A stretch of 64,000 nucleotides of DNA from Bacillus sp. ISL-51 (GCF_018613535.1 NZ_JAGGQB010000004.1:1-64000); one strand, 5' to 3'. Positions 25,740 to 35,110 are shown, counted from the first letter of the stretch. Made by a program: numbers and translations. The notes: a model not told the origin generated them from the letters alone.

Positions 25740-26975
25740 ATGAAAAGAGTTGTCATAACCGGAATGGGCGTTATTTCACCTCTGGGCAATGATGTAGATA
25801 CACTTTGGACTCATCTCATACAAGGGAAATCCGGAATATCTTTAATAGATTCGTTTGACGTATCCAGCTCCAAAACAAAAATAGCGGGAGTTGTCCGTGA
25901 TTTTAACGCAGTAGAAAGATGGGGCAAAAAAGAAGCTAGACGGCTGGACCGTTTCAGTCAGTTTGCCTTAGCAGCGGCCGAACAGGCTTTGGAAAGCTCA
26001 CACATTCAGCTGGATAAGATTGACCGTGAACGTCTCGGGGTGTATGTCGGCTCCGGAATCGGCGGAATCACCACACTGATTGACAATGTTCATGTATTAA
26101 ATGAACGGGGCCCCCGAAAAGTGAGCCCCAGCCTGGTGCCCATGATGATCTCGAATGCGGCCGCCGCCCAGATCAGCATCAGATTAGGCGCGCTCGGTCC
26201 TTCTCTCTCTCCCGTCACAGCATGCTCGATCGGGAACACATCCATTGGAGAAGCATTCAACGCGATCCGAAACGATGACGCAGATATTATGTTTGCCGGA
26301 GGTGCAGAAGCAGCGATCACGAACTTATCATTAGCAAGCTTCGGCAATGCCCAAGCGTTATCAACGAGAAATGAAGATCCGGCATCCGCAAGCCGACCGT
26401 TTGATGCGGATCGTGATGGCTTTGTCATGAGTGAAGGCGCCGGCATCTTAGTACTGGAATCATTGGAGAGCGCAATCGGCAGAAATGCTCCTATATTGTG
26501 TGAAGTGCTCGGCTACGGAGCAAGCTCAGACGCTTATCATATGGTAGCGTCCCACCCGGAAGGAACAGGTGCATATGCAGCAATGAGAAACGCTTTGAAG
26601 AAAGCAAATGTGTCAGCGGATGAAGTTGATGTCATCAGCGCCCATGCAACAAGCACAAAAGCCGGAGATCTTTCTGAAACATTGGCAATCAAAAAACTAT
26701 TCGGAGAGCTTGCCTATGACATTCCGGTTACAGCTAATAAATCAATGCTCGGCCACATGCTGGGTGCGGCCGGCGGGGTTGAAGCGATTGCTCTGGCAGA
26801 AAGCCTGAGACGCGGAATCATCCCTCCGACGATTAATGTGGAGAGCCCTGACTCCGTGTGTGATTTGGATTACGTAACGGATGGCCCTCGGCATAAGGCA
26901 TTAACGCTCGGCCTCTCCAACTCATTCGGCTTTGGAGGCCACAATTCAGCCATATTATTAAAGAAATATGAATGA
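25740..26975 (+). CDS. Beta-ketoacyl-ACP synthase II paralogue (FabF-like)
   Basis: A 411-residue thiolase-fold condensing enzyme. The catalytic triad is present: Cys in VTACSIGNTSIGEAF (about 163), His in SAHATST (about 300) and His in NKSMLGHMLGAAGG (about 337); the gating loop LSNSFGFGGHN is intact. Differences from housekeeping FabF cluster at the active site: ACSIGN where FabF has ACATGT, AHATST for AHGTST, and SNAAAAQIS for PNMATGQIS. It stands alone without other fatty-acid genes, next to an MmyB-type regulator. AAGGAGG is 7 nt before ATG 25740, better than ATG 25734. It may have altered chain specificity or confer FabF-inhibitor tolerance; both are inference. Confidence 0.88.
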   Translation: MKRVVITGMGVISPLGNDVDTLWTHLIQGKSGISLIDSFDVSSSKTKIAGVVRDFNAVERWGKKEARRLDRFSQFALAAAEQALESSHIQLDKIDRERLGVYVGSGIGGITTLIDNVHVLNERGPRKVSPSLVPMMISNAAAAQISIRLGALGPSLSPVTACSIGNTSIGEAFNAIRNDDADIMFAGGAEAAITNLSLASFGNAQALSTRNEDPASASRPFDADRDGFVMSEGAGILVLESLESAIGRNAPILCEVLGYGASSDAYHMVASHPEGTGAYAAMRNALKKANVSADEVDVISAHATSTKAGDLSETLAIKKLFGELAYDIPVTANKSMLGHMLGAAGGVEAIALAESLRRGIIPPTINVESPDSVCDLDYVTDGPRHKALTLGLSNSFGFGGHNSAILLKKYE

Positions 26976-26984
26976 CTGCATACG

Positions 26985-27015
26985 AAAAAGGAGTGAAATC
27001 ATTTCACTCCTTTTT
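26985..27015. terminator. Bidirectional terminator between fabF-like and ydgK
   Basis: AAAAAGGAGTGAAA / TTTCACTCCTTTTT is a perfect 14-bp stem with a 3-nt loop; it overlaps the ydgK 3' end. Confidence 0.85.
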
Positions 27016-28215
27016 GGCTTTCTCCGTTTGTTTCGTTAATGTAAAAAAGGCAATAGAACCGAGAACGGACGTCGTAAACATGATAGCCCCCATCGGGACG
27101 GCTGTCGATTCATTCATGCCCACAAGCGGCGAAACGATGGAACCGAGAAGCAGCGGCAGCATGCCCAACAAGGCGCTTGCGCTTCCCGCGCGGTGCCCCT
27201 GCTTTTCCATTGCCAGCGTAAACGTGCTTGTCAGCGTCATTCCGATTGTAATCATGTAAATAAAAATTGAAATCACCAGCGCTGCCAGCGGGCCGTGAAT
27301 CATCGTCATGACAAGCAGGACGGCCGTTGCAAGCATAGCTGTAATGACCCCGATTCGAAGCAGGCTTTTCTCGTGGATGATCCCTCCGAAACGTCCTATA
27401 ATGAAGCTTCCGGTAATAATGGCCAAACCGTTTATGCCGAATAAAATGCTAAACACCTGAGGCGATACGCCATAAATATCCTGGTATACAAAAGGCGTTC
27501 CGGATACATAAGCAAAGCTGCCTCCGTGAATAAAACCGACCGTCAGCGCATAGCCGATAAATGACCGATCCTTCAGCAAGCCGCCCATTGTGCGTACAGA
27601 ATTCCCGATCGAGCTTGGAATGCGCTTTTCCGGCGGCAACGTTTCCTTCAGCTTGACCGCAATGATCAGAACAAGCAAAAATCCAATGAAGGTTAAAAAG
27701 AGAAAAATCGTATGCCATGAGGCAAATGGCAGCAGTAAAATCGCGCCGCCCGTCATTGGCGCCACCATCGGGGCAACGGCAGTGATAACCATTAACAGCG
27801 AGAAGAATTTGGAAAGTTCTCTTCCCGTAAATACATCCCTGACGATGGCACGGGACAGGACAAGCCCCGCCGACGCAGTGAACCCCTGAAGAAAACGTGC
27901 AATGACTAATGTCGTAATGTTCGGGGCGAGAGCACAAAACAGTGAAAACAGGGCAAATAAAAAAATACATATTAATAACGGCTTTCTTCTCCCCTGTGCG
28001 TCACTGACAGGCCCGACAATAATCTGGCCGATCGTAAGCCCGATCAGACAGGCCGTTAAACTGAGCTGGACAAGCGAAGCGCGGGCGCCTAAATCCTCGG
28101 CAATCTCCGGGAAACTCGGCAAGTACATATCTATATTAAGCGGCCCCAGTATGGCAAGCATGCCAAGAAGAAACGCCAGAGCAAGCCGCTCTTTACCAGT
28201 CGGATTGTGCAGCAT
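27004..28215 (-). CDS. ydgK: Bcr/CflA-family drug efflux transporter YdgK
   Basis: A 403-residue DHA1 major facilitator. The family start GPLNIDMYLPSFPEIAEDLG, motif GPVSDAQGRRKPLL in loop 2-3 and ARFLQGFTASAGLVLSRAIV with motif C-like glycines in helix 5 identify the Bcr/CflA subgroup (bicyclomycin and chloramphenicol exporters). It matches B. subtilis YdgK in length and sequence as I recall it. Single-gene unit, convergent with fabF-like. Natural substrate unknown. Confidence 0.9.
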   Translation of the reverse strand: MLHNPTGKERLALAFLLGMLAILGPLNIDMYLPSFPEIAEDLGARASLVQLSLTACLIGLTIGQIIVGPVSDAQGRRKPLLICIFLFALFSLFCALAPNITTLVIARFLQGFTASAGLVLSRAIVRDVFTGRELSKFFSLLMVITAVAPMVAPMTGGAILLLPFASWHTIFLFLTFIGFLLVLIIAVKLKETLPPEKRIPSSIGNSVRTMGGLLKDRSFIGYALTVGFIHGGSFAYVSGTPFVYQDIYGVSPQVFSILFGINGLAIITGSFIIGRFGGIIHEKSLLRIGVITAMLATAVLLVMTMIHGPLAALVISIFIYMITIGMTLTSTFTLAMEKQGHRAGSASALLGMLPLLLGSIVSPLVGMNESTAVPMGAIMFTTSVLGSIAFFTLTKQTEKAKKE

Positions 28216-28399
28216 ATCGTTCTCACCTTTCCTTTATAATCTCATAATTCAGCAAAACATTTATATATTGTATCATAATTTTTTCTTTATTTTTTAATGT
28301 TTTCAAGCTGTTTTACCGCTAAAAAGATAAATGGCAGGCGAGGAACACACGAAGAAGAATGGTTGCGGAGCAAAATGGGGTCATTGCAGCTTCACATTA

Positions 28400-28427
28400 A
28401 AAAACCAAGGGCCGTAACGGCCCTCGG
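28400..28427 (-). terminator. Terminator of gldA
   Basis: On the minus strand ACCGAGGGCCG and CGGCCCTTGGT pair around a 3-nt loop, followed by TTTTTT. Confidence 0.85.
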
Positions 28428-28450
28428 TCATTAGACACGCGGTCAGTGTT

Positions 28451-29560
28451 TTAACGCGATTGCTTTTCTTTAAACGCTTTTGAATACTGGTCAGCGGCAA
28501 TAATCGCATCAGCAACGTCTTCAGCCGTGACATTAAAGCCGGCATGGATTGTTTCTTCTTCTATCGTTGCAGCCTCGGCCACTTTCATAATGTCCTCTTT
28601 AGAGGCGTCTTTTAATTTTATATCCTCAAGTGTAACAGGCAGTCCCAAGCTGATATAAAACTCAATGTAACGTTCAATTTCCTCTAATGAATGTTTTTCT
28701 AAAGCCAATTGAACGAGGGTGCCGAACGCTACTTTTTCTCCGTGAGTCAGGTGGTGAATCTCCCCTTCAAGCGCGGTGAAACCGTTATGAATGGCATGTG
28801 CCGCAGCCAAGCCGCCGCTTTCAAAGCCTAAACCGCTCAGAAGCGTATTGGCTTCAACCACCGCTTCCAACGCAGGAGTGACGACTTTCGCTTTCACGGA
28901 TTCATAGGCGAGATGGCCATATTTGAATAGCACTTCCTCACATTTTTCCGCAATGGCTGCTCCGGCTATCGTAGGGATTCCCCCTGCCATTGTTTTACCG
29001 CCATTCTCGATGACACTGCGCGCCTCTATCCAAGTGGCCATCGCATCAGCAATGCCTGACGATAAGAAACGAGGCGGAGCTTCTGCGACAATTTTCGTAT
29101 CGACCAAAACCAAGTCAGGATTTTTGTTGTAAAACCGATAGTTTTCAAAGGTGCCCTTCTCGGAATAAACAACAGAGAGCCCGCTTGTCGGTGCATCAGT
29201 CGAAGCTGCCGTCGGAACAATGACGGTGTAGCCGTTTATTTCATCCGACACGGCTTTGGCCGTATCAAGCGTTTTACCGCCTCCGACACCGATGACAATT
29301 GATGCGCCTGCGTTGTTGGCAATGCCGGCAATTCTTTTGATTTCTTCCCGAGAGGCTTCTCCGTTAAAGACAACCTCCTCTGAGGAAATATTCTTTTTCT
29401 TTAATTCATCTGCGACTTTGTGCCCCGCGATATCCCAAACGATTTTGTCTGCGATAACGACAGCTTGTTCACCAATGCCTTGCAGATGCTCACCAATCTT
29501 TTCGATTGCGTTTTTTCCTTGTACATACTTTGATGGACTGATAAAGATTCTTTCCAACAT
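28451..29560 (-). CDS. gldA: Glycerol dehydrogenase GldA (iron-type, zinc-containing ADH family)
   Basis: A 369-residue group III dehydrogenase. The NAD site [14 protein letters not shown] (about 92-105) and [16 protein letters not shown] are typical of glycerol dehydrogenases. The metal ligands are Asp in GIADAMATW, His in [10 protein letters not shown] and His in [10 protein letters not shown]. The enzyme oxidises glycerol to dihydroxyacetone with NAD. ATG 29560 with AAAGGA 7 nt upstream is preferred to ATG 29566, which overlaps the site. It is not next to a dihydroxyacetone kinase, so its physiological role could be the reverse reaction or diol metabolism. Confidence 0.92.
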   Translation of the reverse strand: MLERIFISPSKYVQGKNAIEKIGEHLQGIGEQAVVIADKIVWDIAGHKVADELKKKNISSEEVVFNGEASREEIKRIAGIANNAGASIVIGVGGGKTLDTAKAVSDEINGYTVIVPTAASTDAPTSGLSVVYSEKGTFENYRFYNKNPDLVLVDTKIVAEAPPRFLSSGIADAMATWIEARSVIENGGKTMAGGIPTIAGAAIAEKCEEVLFKYGHLAYESVKAKVVTPALEAVVEANTLLSGLGFESGGLAAAHAIHNGFTALEGEIHHLTHGEKVAFGTLVQLALEKHSLEEIERYIEFYISLGLPVTLEDIKLKDASKEDIMKVAEAATIEEETIHAGFNVTAEDVADAIIAADQYSKAFKEKQSR

Positions 29561-29860
29561 AATCATCCTTTCTTTGTTGTATTACATAAAATGTCTCTTG
29601 GTGATAGATAGAAAAAACTTTCTTCTAATATCATTCCTTATTCCTGCGCGAATCAAACATGATTTCTATCTCTTCCGAGGCGGAGAAACAAATTTAGAAT
29701 AAAAAGAAGAAACGACCATCCAAAACGATTAAAAATATAACATACCTTTTAATTGATACACAAAGAATGTGCTTAAAAAACTTAAATTATTTTATTAAAA
29801 TAAAAAAACATTGCGTGACATCTGTATTTCACTTAAGCAGAAAAACGATTTTTTACAGCA

Positions 29861-29889
29861 TTGACAAGAAGTGCAGGTGTCTATATAAT
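29861..29889 (+). promoter_or_regulatory. Perfect-consensus sigma-A promoter upstream of the YitT-family gene
   Basis: TTGACA (29861-29866), 17-bp spacer, TATAAT (29884-29889): all twelve consensus bases are present. The transcript would have a leader of about 135 nt before ATG 30032, with an AT-rich hairpin (AAATTATTTAG / CTAGATAATTT, about 29951-29978) followed by TTTTTG. Confidence 0.85.
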
Positions 29890-30031
29890 CTTCGATATTG
29901 AACATTCTTTACAGAGTGAACTAACAAGCTTTAACATACATTCGTCTTAGAAATTATTTAGTTTTCACTAGATAATTTTTGAGGCGTTTTTATTTTGCTA
30001 TATACATTCTGACTGCGGAGGAGGTTTGCAC

Positions 30032-30889
30032 ATGAAGACAATTTGTAAGGATATCCTGCTGATAATAATCGGAGCCTTTCTTATTGCTGCATCTGTTGAA
30101 TTTTTTGTGATCCCAAATCAATTAGGTGACGGCAGTACCGTGGGGATAGCTCTCGTTTTATATTATTTATTTCATATTCCTGCAAGTATCACCACTCTGG
30201 TCGTGAATCTTATTTTTATCGGATTGGCTTATAAATTTTTAGCGAAAAAAACAATTTTATACACGATACTGGGCACAGGCATGACCTCTGTTTTTCTCAG
30301 TATCGTAAGCTTTATTCCGTTTGGCGTTCACGACATGGTGCTCGGTATTGTGTTCGGAGCATTATTAATGGGAACGGGGCTGGCTTTGATTTTCATTGCT
30401 GACGGTTCTACCGGCGGGACGACTCTTTTAGCGTATTTATTAAATTATACGAAGGGCTATAACATCTCAAAGAGCATGTTTTATATGGACTGTGTCATTA
30501 TATTCGCTTCGGTTTTCGCCATTGGTATCAATAACACGCTGTATACGTTTATATTCGTATATTTGTGCGCTAAAATCGTTGATATCGTCATTGAGGGCTT
30601 CCACAATAAAAAAGCCCTGACCATCATGTCTGATAAATACGAGGAAATTGCCAAGGCTATCACCAGCGAATACGGAAACGCGGCCACTATTTTTTATGGA
30701 TACGGATATTATGACAGTAAAGACAAGCGCATTATCTATGTTGTCATTAAAAAGAATGAGCTGTTAAAAATCAAAAATCACATCCAAAAGATAGATCCTA
30801 AATCATTTATTGTCATTCATGAGGTAAAAGAAGCGGTCGGAGGAAAGTTCGGCTTTACGGAGCTGCCGTCGGCTGCGAATGAGAAATAA
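30032..30889 (+). CDS. YitT-family membrane protein (DUF161 + DUF2179)
   Basis: A 285-residue protein with five or six predicted membrane helices (ILLIIIGAFLIAASVEFFVIP and NQLGDGSTVGIAL, the conserved YitT start) and a cytoplasmic DUF2179 domain at about 205-285 (ATIFYGYGYYDSKDKRIIYV). The glycine-rich ADGSTGGTTLLA in the middle is conserved in the family. B. subtilis has several paralogues (YitT, YpjC, YqfU, YvjA, YxkD, YdeO); I think YdeO is nearest but am not certain. Function unknown. GGAGGAGG precedes ATG 30032; the TTG at 30026 is less likely. Confidence 0.85.
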   Translation: MKTICKDILLIIIGAFLIAASVEFFVIPNQLGDGSTVGIALVLYYLFHIPASITTLVVNLIFIGLAYKFLAKKTILYTILGTGMTSVFLSIVSFIPFGVHDMVLGIVFGALLMGTGLALIFIADGSTGGTTLLAYLLNYTKGYNISKSMFYMDCVIIFASVFAIGINNTLYTFIFVYLCAKIVDIVIEGFHNKKALTIMSDKYEEIAKAITSEYGNAATIFYGYGYYDSKDKRIIYVVIKKNELLKIKNHIQKIDPKSFIVIHEVKEAVGGKFGFTELPSAANEK

Positions 30890-30891
30890 CG

Positions 30892-30920
30892 GCTTGCAGA
30901 GTGTTTCTGCAAGCTTTTTT
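30892..30920 (+). terminator. Terminator of the YitT-family gene
   Basis: GCTTGCAGA / TCTGCAAGC is a 9-bp stem with a 5-nt loop followed by TTTTTT. Confidence 0.9.
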
Positions 30921-31005
30921 ATATTCGGCCCTCCCCGCTCAAAGGTTTTTACATCTTTTCGATCGAAGTAATAGATGAACACTTTTTTTGATGGGAGAAC
31001 ATAAA

Positions 31006-31533
31006 ATGAATATCAAAACCGACAGGCTCGTAATCCGGACATTTGAACCGGAAGATTGGCAAGATGTCTATCAGTACACGTCAAATCTGAATGTCATGAA
31101 GTATATACCGGAGGGTGTCTTTACCCAAGAAGATGCCAAGAAATTCGTTACTGAAAACAGCGGTGACCATGCCGAGAAGTTTCCTGTTGTATTAAAGGAT
31201 GAAAAAACGGTCATCGGCCACATTGCTTTTTTTAAGTATTTTGGTGATCATACGTATGAAATCGGATGGGTGTTTCACCCGGAATATCAGGGCAAAGGAT
31301 ATGCTTCAGAGGCGGCACGAGCCGTGCTGGCATTCGGGTTTACAAAGATGAAATTACACCGGATCATTGCGACATGCCAGCCGGAAAACATTGCTTCGCA
31401 CAGGGTGATGGAAAAGATCGGAATGAGACGGGAAGGCTTTTTCAAAAAATGCATCCCCCATGATAATGAATGGTGGGATGAATATTATTATGCCGTTTTA
31501 GAAGAAGAGTGGGAAGCCCCGGGTTTGGAATAA
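31006..31533 (+). CDS. GNAT acetyltransferase of the RimJ/RimL type
   Basis: A 175-residue protein: TDRLVIRTFEPEDWQDVYQY is the usual start of RimJ/RimL-like acetyltransferases, EIGWVFHPEYQGKGYASEA holds the acetyl-CoA motif Q-x-K-G-Y-A (about 95-100), and NIASHRVMEKIGMRREGFF is the conserved end. Substrates in this group are ribosomal protein N-termini, amino acids or antibiotics. GGGAG is 8 nt before ATG 31006. It lies immediately upstream of the vmlR leader but in a separate unit, since vmlR has its own promoter. Confidence 0.82.
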   Translation: MNIKTDRLVIRTFEPEDWQDVYQYTSNLNVMKYIPEGVFTQEDAKKFVTENSGDHAEKFPVVLKDEKTVIGHIAFFKYFGDHTYEIGWVFHPEYQGKGYASEAARAVLAFGFTKMKLHRIIATCQPENIASHRVMEKIGMRREGFFKKCIPHDNEWWDEYYYAVLEEEWEAPGLE

Positions 31534-31548
31534 AAAGGCTTTTACCTT

Positions 31549-31577
31549 TTGCTTTGCGGATAAGTGTGTGATACACT
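31549..31577 (+). promoter_or_regulatory. Promoter of the vmlR leader
   Basis: TTGCTT (31549-31554) and TACACT (31572-31577) with a 17-bp spacer, each four of six to consensus. Transcription would begin near 31584, giving a leader of about 225 nt. Confidence 0.6.
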
Positions 31578-31599
31578 GATTTTATTAATATGAGAAGGG

Positions 31600-31781
31600 A
31601 TGATGGGTGGACGATGATTAACTAATCTTATTTTTAACGTTTGAAATCGCATATTTCAAATCAGAAAAAATAGGATTAGTCTGCCCATTTTCTATAAATG
31701 ACACAGCTATTGAAAAATAGCTTATTTGATGATGTACAGGTACGGCTAATCCTTCCAAATCAATTGGGAGGATTTTTTTAA
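31600..31781 (+). promoter_or_regulatory. Antibiotic-responsive transcription attenuator of vmlR with short upstream ORF
   Basis: A tiny ORF follows AGAAGGG: ATG GGT GGA CGA TGA at 31603-31617 (an overlapping ATG at 31600 and a GTG at 31607 are alternatives). Directly after it ACTAATCTTATTTTT (31621-31635) pairs with AAAAATAGGATTAGT (31666-31680). A terminator, AATCCTTCCAA / TTGGGAGGATT then T7, spans 31748-31780. The 3' arm of stem 1 (AGGATTAG, 31672-31679) is also perfectly complementary to the terminator's 5' arm region (CTAATCCT, 31746-31753). A ribosome stalled on the small ORF would free the 3' arm to form the antiterminator. Confidence 0.82.
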
Positions 31782-31809
31782 TTCTCCCTTAAAGCGAGGG
31801 AATGATCTT

Positions 31810-33447
31810 ATGAAAGAATTATTAAAATTAATCGGCATCAGCTATGAAGCAGGGAGCTTTTGCATGTTTGAAGATATTAATGCCAGTGTTCAGAAAGGGG
31901 ACATCATCGGTATCATCGGCAAAAACGGCGCCGGTAAATCTACATTGCTGCAATTGATCAACGATGATGCAGCTCCCACAAAAGGATATATCCAATGGAT
32001 GCAGCAAGGCCAGAATGTTTTTATGGTGGAACAAGAAACCGAGTCGCACTCTTCCGGGGATCTGGGGCCTTCAGAAGTGAAATTATTAGAAAAATGGAAT
32101 GTGCCGGCTCATGACTTTACACAGTTAAGCGGCGGAGAAAAGCTGAAAGCACGGCTGGCAAAAGGTTTCTCAACAGCTGCTGATCTTTTGTTATTAGATG
32201 AGCCGACAAACCATCTCGATAAACAAAGTTTAGAAATCCTTAAAAAACAAATGCAGAACTATAAAGGCACCATTATTTTCGTTTCGCATGACCGCGCTTT
32301 TTTAGATGCCGTGACGACAAAAATATGGTCGATTGAAGGAAAAAAGCTGATTGAACATAAAGGCAATTACTCCGGTTATATGGAGATTCGCAAACAGAAA
32401 AGGCTGACTCAGCAGCGGGAATTTGAAAATCAGCAGAACATGATTAAGCGGATCGAAGCCCAAATGAATGAGCTCACTGCCTGGTCGAAAAAAGCCCATG
32501 CACAATCGACGAAACAGGAAGGCACTAAAGAATACCATCGGGTAAAAGCAAAACGTACGGATGCCCAGATCAAGTCAAAACAGAAACGCCTTGAAAAAGA
32601 GCTGGAAAAAGCAAAAGTTGAACAGGTTGAGGCGGAATATGATGTGCGCTTTTCCATTGAAACAAATCATAAGGCGGGAAAGCGGTTTTTAGAAGTGAAA
32701 AATCTAACAAAATCGTTTGGCGGACGAACGCTATTTCAAAATGTCAATTTCACCATTCAGCACGGTGAGAAGATTGCCATAACAGGTCCGAACGGCAGCG
32801 GAAAGACGACATTATTGAAAGTCATCCTCGGACAGGAAACAGCGGAAGGCGATATATGGATGTCACCCTCTGCAAATATCGGCTATTTAACGCAGGAAGT
32901 ATTCGACTTGCCGCTCGAACAGACGCCGGAGCAGCTGTTTTATAAAGAAACATTCGCGGCGAGAGGAAAGGTTCAAACGATCATGAAGCATCTGGGTTTC
33001 ACGGCATCGCAATGGACAGAACCCATCGAAAAGATGAGTATGGGCGAGCGTGTAAAGTGCAAGCTGATGGCATATATTCTGGAGGAAAAAGATGTGCTTA
33101 TATTAGATGAGCCGACAAACCACCTTGACCTGCCTTCACGCGAGCAGCTCGAAGACACATTAGCACAATATAGCGGAACGCTGCTCATCGTTTCACACGA
33201 CCGATACTTTCTCGAAAAAACAACGGACAATCAGCTCGTCATGTCAAACAGCAGCGTCCAAAGGCAATGGAAAGAAACCTCTTCAAAAAGAGATGATCAG
33301 GATGAATTGCGTTTAAAGCTGGAAACAGAGAGACAGGAAGTGCTGGGAAAGCTTAGTTTCATGACCCCGAATGATAAAGCGTACCCAGAACTCGATAAGA
33401 AGTTTAAAGAGCTGACGGAACAAATAAAAACACTAAATCGGCTGTAA
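31810..33447 (+). CDS. vmlR: ABC-F ribosome protection protein VmlR (virginiamycin M / lincomycin resistance)
   Basis: A 545-residue ABC-F protein with two ABC domains and no membrane segment. Walker A motifs are GKNGAGKST (about 38) and GPNGSGKTT (about 325); signatures are LSGGEKLKARLA and MSMGERVKCKLM; Walker B with the catalytic Glu is LLLLDEPTNHLD and VLILDEPTNHLD. The linker between the domains (about 190-275, with EFENQQNMIKRIEAQMNELT) is the antibiotic-resistance domain that reaches the peptidyl-transferase centre. It matches B. subtilis VmlR (ExpZ), which protects against lincosamides, streptogramin A and pleuromutilins. Expression is controlled by the attenuator upstream. Confidence 0.95.
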   Translation: MKELLKLIGISYEAGSFCMFEDINASVQKGDIIGIIGKNGAGKSTLLQLINDDAAPTKGYIQWMQQGQNVFMVEQETESHSSGDLGPSEVKLLEKWNVPAHDFTQLSGGEKLKARLAKGFSTAADLLLLDEPTNHLDKQSLEILKKQMQNYKGTIIFVSHDRAFLDAVTTKIWSIEGKKLIEHKGNYSGYMEIRKQKRLTQQREFENQQNMIKRIEAQMNELTAWSKKAHAQSTKQEGTKEYHRVKAKRTDAQIKSKQKRLEKELEKAKVEQVEAEYDVRFSIETNHKAGKRFLEVKNLTKSFGGRTLFQNVNFTIQHGEKIAITGPNGSGKTTLLKVILGQETAEGDIWMSPSANIGYLTQEVFDLPLEQTPEQLFYKETFAARGKVQTIMKHLGFTASQWTEPIEKMSMGERVKCKLMAYILEEKDVLILDEPTNHLDLPSREQLEDTLAQYSGTLLIVSHDRYFLEKTTDNQLVMSNSSVQRQWKETSSKRDDQDELRLKLETERQEVLGKLSFMTPNDKAYPELDKKFKELTEQIKTLNRL

Positions 33448-33475
33448 AACGGGGCGGGCCGTTTTGAATTTTTAT
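33446..33475 (+). terminator. Terminator of vmlR
   Basis: AAAACGG / CCGTTTT stem around GGCGGG, then GAATTTTTATTT, beginning at the vmlR stop codon. Confidence 0.6.
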
Positions 33476-33499
33476 TTCTGATCAAAACAGAAAATAATA

Positions 33500-33539
33500 A
33501 ATACCAAAGGCCCTTAAACCCTTGGTATTGTTGCAATCT
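33500..33539. repeat. Dispersed TACCAA...TTGGTA hairpin, copy 1
   Basis: AATACCAAAGG and CCCTTGGTATT form a stem over a short loop between vmlR and opuFB. Related hairpins occur at 37313, 39522, 42816 and 52095, with a half copy at 39651. Confidence 0.55.
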
Positions 33540-33571
33540 GCCTCGCGGGTGATTCATCCGCGAGGCTTTTT
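33540..33571. terminator. Terminator between vmlR and opuFB
   Basis: GCCTCGCGG / CCGCGAGGC is a strong 9-bp GC stem followed by TTTTT; it can also serve the leftward opuF operon in part. Confidence 0.7.
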
Positions 33572-33592
33572 ACTAAGGCTGCTATGATGAAG

Positions 33593-35110
33593 CTATTTCA
33601 AAAGCCCTTCTTCTTTCAAAAATGCTGCGGCTGTTGCTTCTGCACTTTTCCCCTTTACGTTCACGTCATAATTCATTTCCCGCATCTTTTGATCTGTTAT
33701 TTTTCCCGCAAGTTTATTTAACGCGCCCTCCAGCTCTGGATATTTTTTTAATGTTTCTTTTCTTACCAACGGAGCACCTTGGTATGGCGGGAATACGTGC
33801 TTGTCATCTTTCAGTACAGACAATTTATATTGTTCTAATTCACTGTCCGTTGAGTAAGCATCTACTACATGAATATCACCTGTTTTGATTGCATTGTAAC
33901 GAAGTTTCGGCTCCATCGTCACCAGATTCGAAAATGTGATTCCATACATTTTCCGAATGCCGCGATATCCGTCTTCCCGATCGGCAAACTCTAAAGTAAA
34001 ACCGGCCTTCAGGCTGTTCTGATGACTTTTTAAGTCCGATATGGTTTTAAGATTGTATGCGGCAGCTAATTGCTTCGGTACTGCTAATGCATACGTATTG
34101 TTATACTTCATCGGCTTGAGCAGTTCCATATCAAATGTTTTAAGCATTCCTTTTTTCGCTTGTTCATACACCTGTTTTTCATCTGTACTTACGGGTGTTT
34201 CTTTTAAAAACTCAGAAATGGCCGTGCCGGTAAATTCCGGATAAATGTCAATATCCCCTGATTTTAATGCATTGAATACAAATGAAGTTTTGCCGAAACC
34301 GGGTTTCAATTCCGCGTGTAAATCGGTCTCTTGTTCAATAAGAAGCTTATACATATTGATTAAGATTTCAGGCTCAGAACCAAGCTTTCCCGCGATGACA
34401 ATGTTTTTGTCCTCCTGTCCAAAAGAAACTGATATGGTCAGGACGATTAAGACGGCTGCTGCCAGTACTCCAATACCAGCCAATGATTTTTTAAAAGAAA
34501 CTTTTTCAAGCTTCCGAAGCAGGAAATCAAACAGGATAGCCAGGATGGCAGCCGGTATAGCTCCAATAAGAATAAGTTCTGTATTATTTCTATCAATCCC
34601 GAGAAGAATTAAGTCACCTAAACCTCCGGCCCCAATAAGAGCCGCTAATGTTGCAGTGCCGATAATTAAAACCATGGCAGTTCGTATTCCCGCCATTATT
34701 ACCGGCAGCGCCAAAGGAAGCTCTACCTTTACTAACCTCTTTCTGCTGTTCATTCCCATAGCTCTGGCAGCTTCAATTAAGGAAGGATCAATCTCCTTAA
34801 TCCCTGTGTATGTATTTCTTAATATAGGCAGCAGCGCATAAACAATAAGTGCGATAACAGCAGGTATTTTCCCTATACCGACTATAGGAATGAGAAGACC
34901 GAGCAGAGCCAGCGACGGAATGGTTTGCAATACGGCTGTTATACCTATGATGACTTCTGACAGCTTTTGTTTTCTCGTCAGATAAATACCAAGGGGGATA
35001 GATATGATAACGGCAAAAAAGAGAGCGATCAGAGAAATTTGAATGTGCTCCAGCAGCGCGTTTATCAGCTGTCCTTTCCTGTCTGATACTTCATGTAAAA
35101 AACTATTCAT
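33593..35110 (-). CDS. opuFB: OpuF-type compatible-solute ABC transporter, permease fused to substrate-binding protein
   Basis: A 505-residue fusion. Residues about 15-210 are an OpuC/ProW-type permease (six helices; EAA loop [24 protein letters not shown]). A further helix (about 213-235) leads into an extracellular OpuAC-type binding domain (about 240-505: [55 protein letters not shown]). This architecture defines OpuF systems, described from other Bacillus species and absent from B. subtilis 168. They import glycine betaine and related solutes at high osmolarity. The start overlaps opuFA by 8 bp, so they are translationally coupled. Confidence 0.9.
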   Translation of the reverse strand: MNSFLHEVSDRKGQLINALLEHIQISLIALFFAVIISIPLGIYLTRKQKLSEVIIGITAVLQTIPSLALLGLLIPIVGIGKIPAVIALIVYALLPILRNTYTGIKEIDPSLIEAARAMGMNSRKRLVKVELPLALPVIMAGIRTAMVLIIGTATLAALIGAGGLGDLILLGIDRNNTELILIGAIPAAILAILFDFLLRKLEKVSFKKSLAGIGVLAAAVLIVLTISVSFGQEDKNIVIAGKLGSEPEILINMYKLLIEQETDLHAELKPGFGKTSFVFNALKSGDIDIYPEFTGTAISEFLKETPVSTDEKQVYEQAKKGMLKTFDMELLKPMKYNNTYALAVPKQLAAAYNLKTISDLKSHQNSLKAGFTLEFADREDGYRGIRKMYGITFSNLVTMEPKLRYNAIKTGDIHVVDAYSTDSELEQYKLSVLKDDKHVFPPYQGAPLVRKETLKKYPELEGALNKLAGKITDQKMREMNYDVNVKGKSAEATAAAFLKEEGLLK

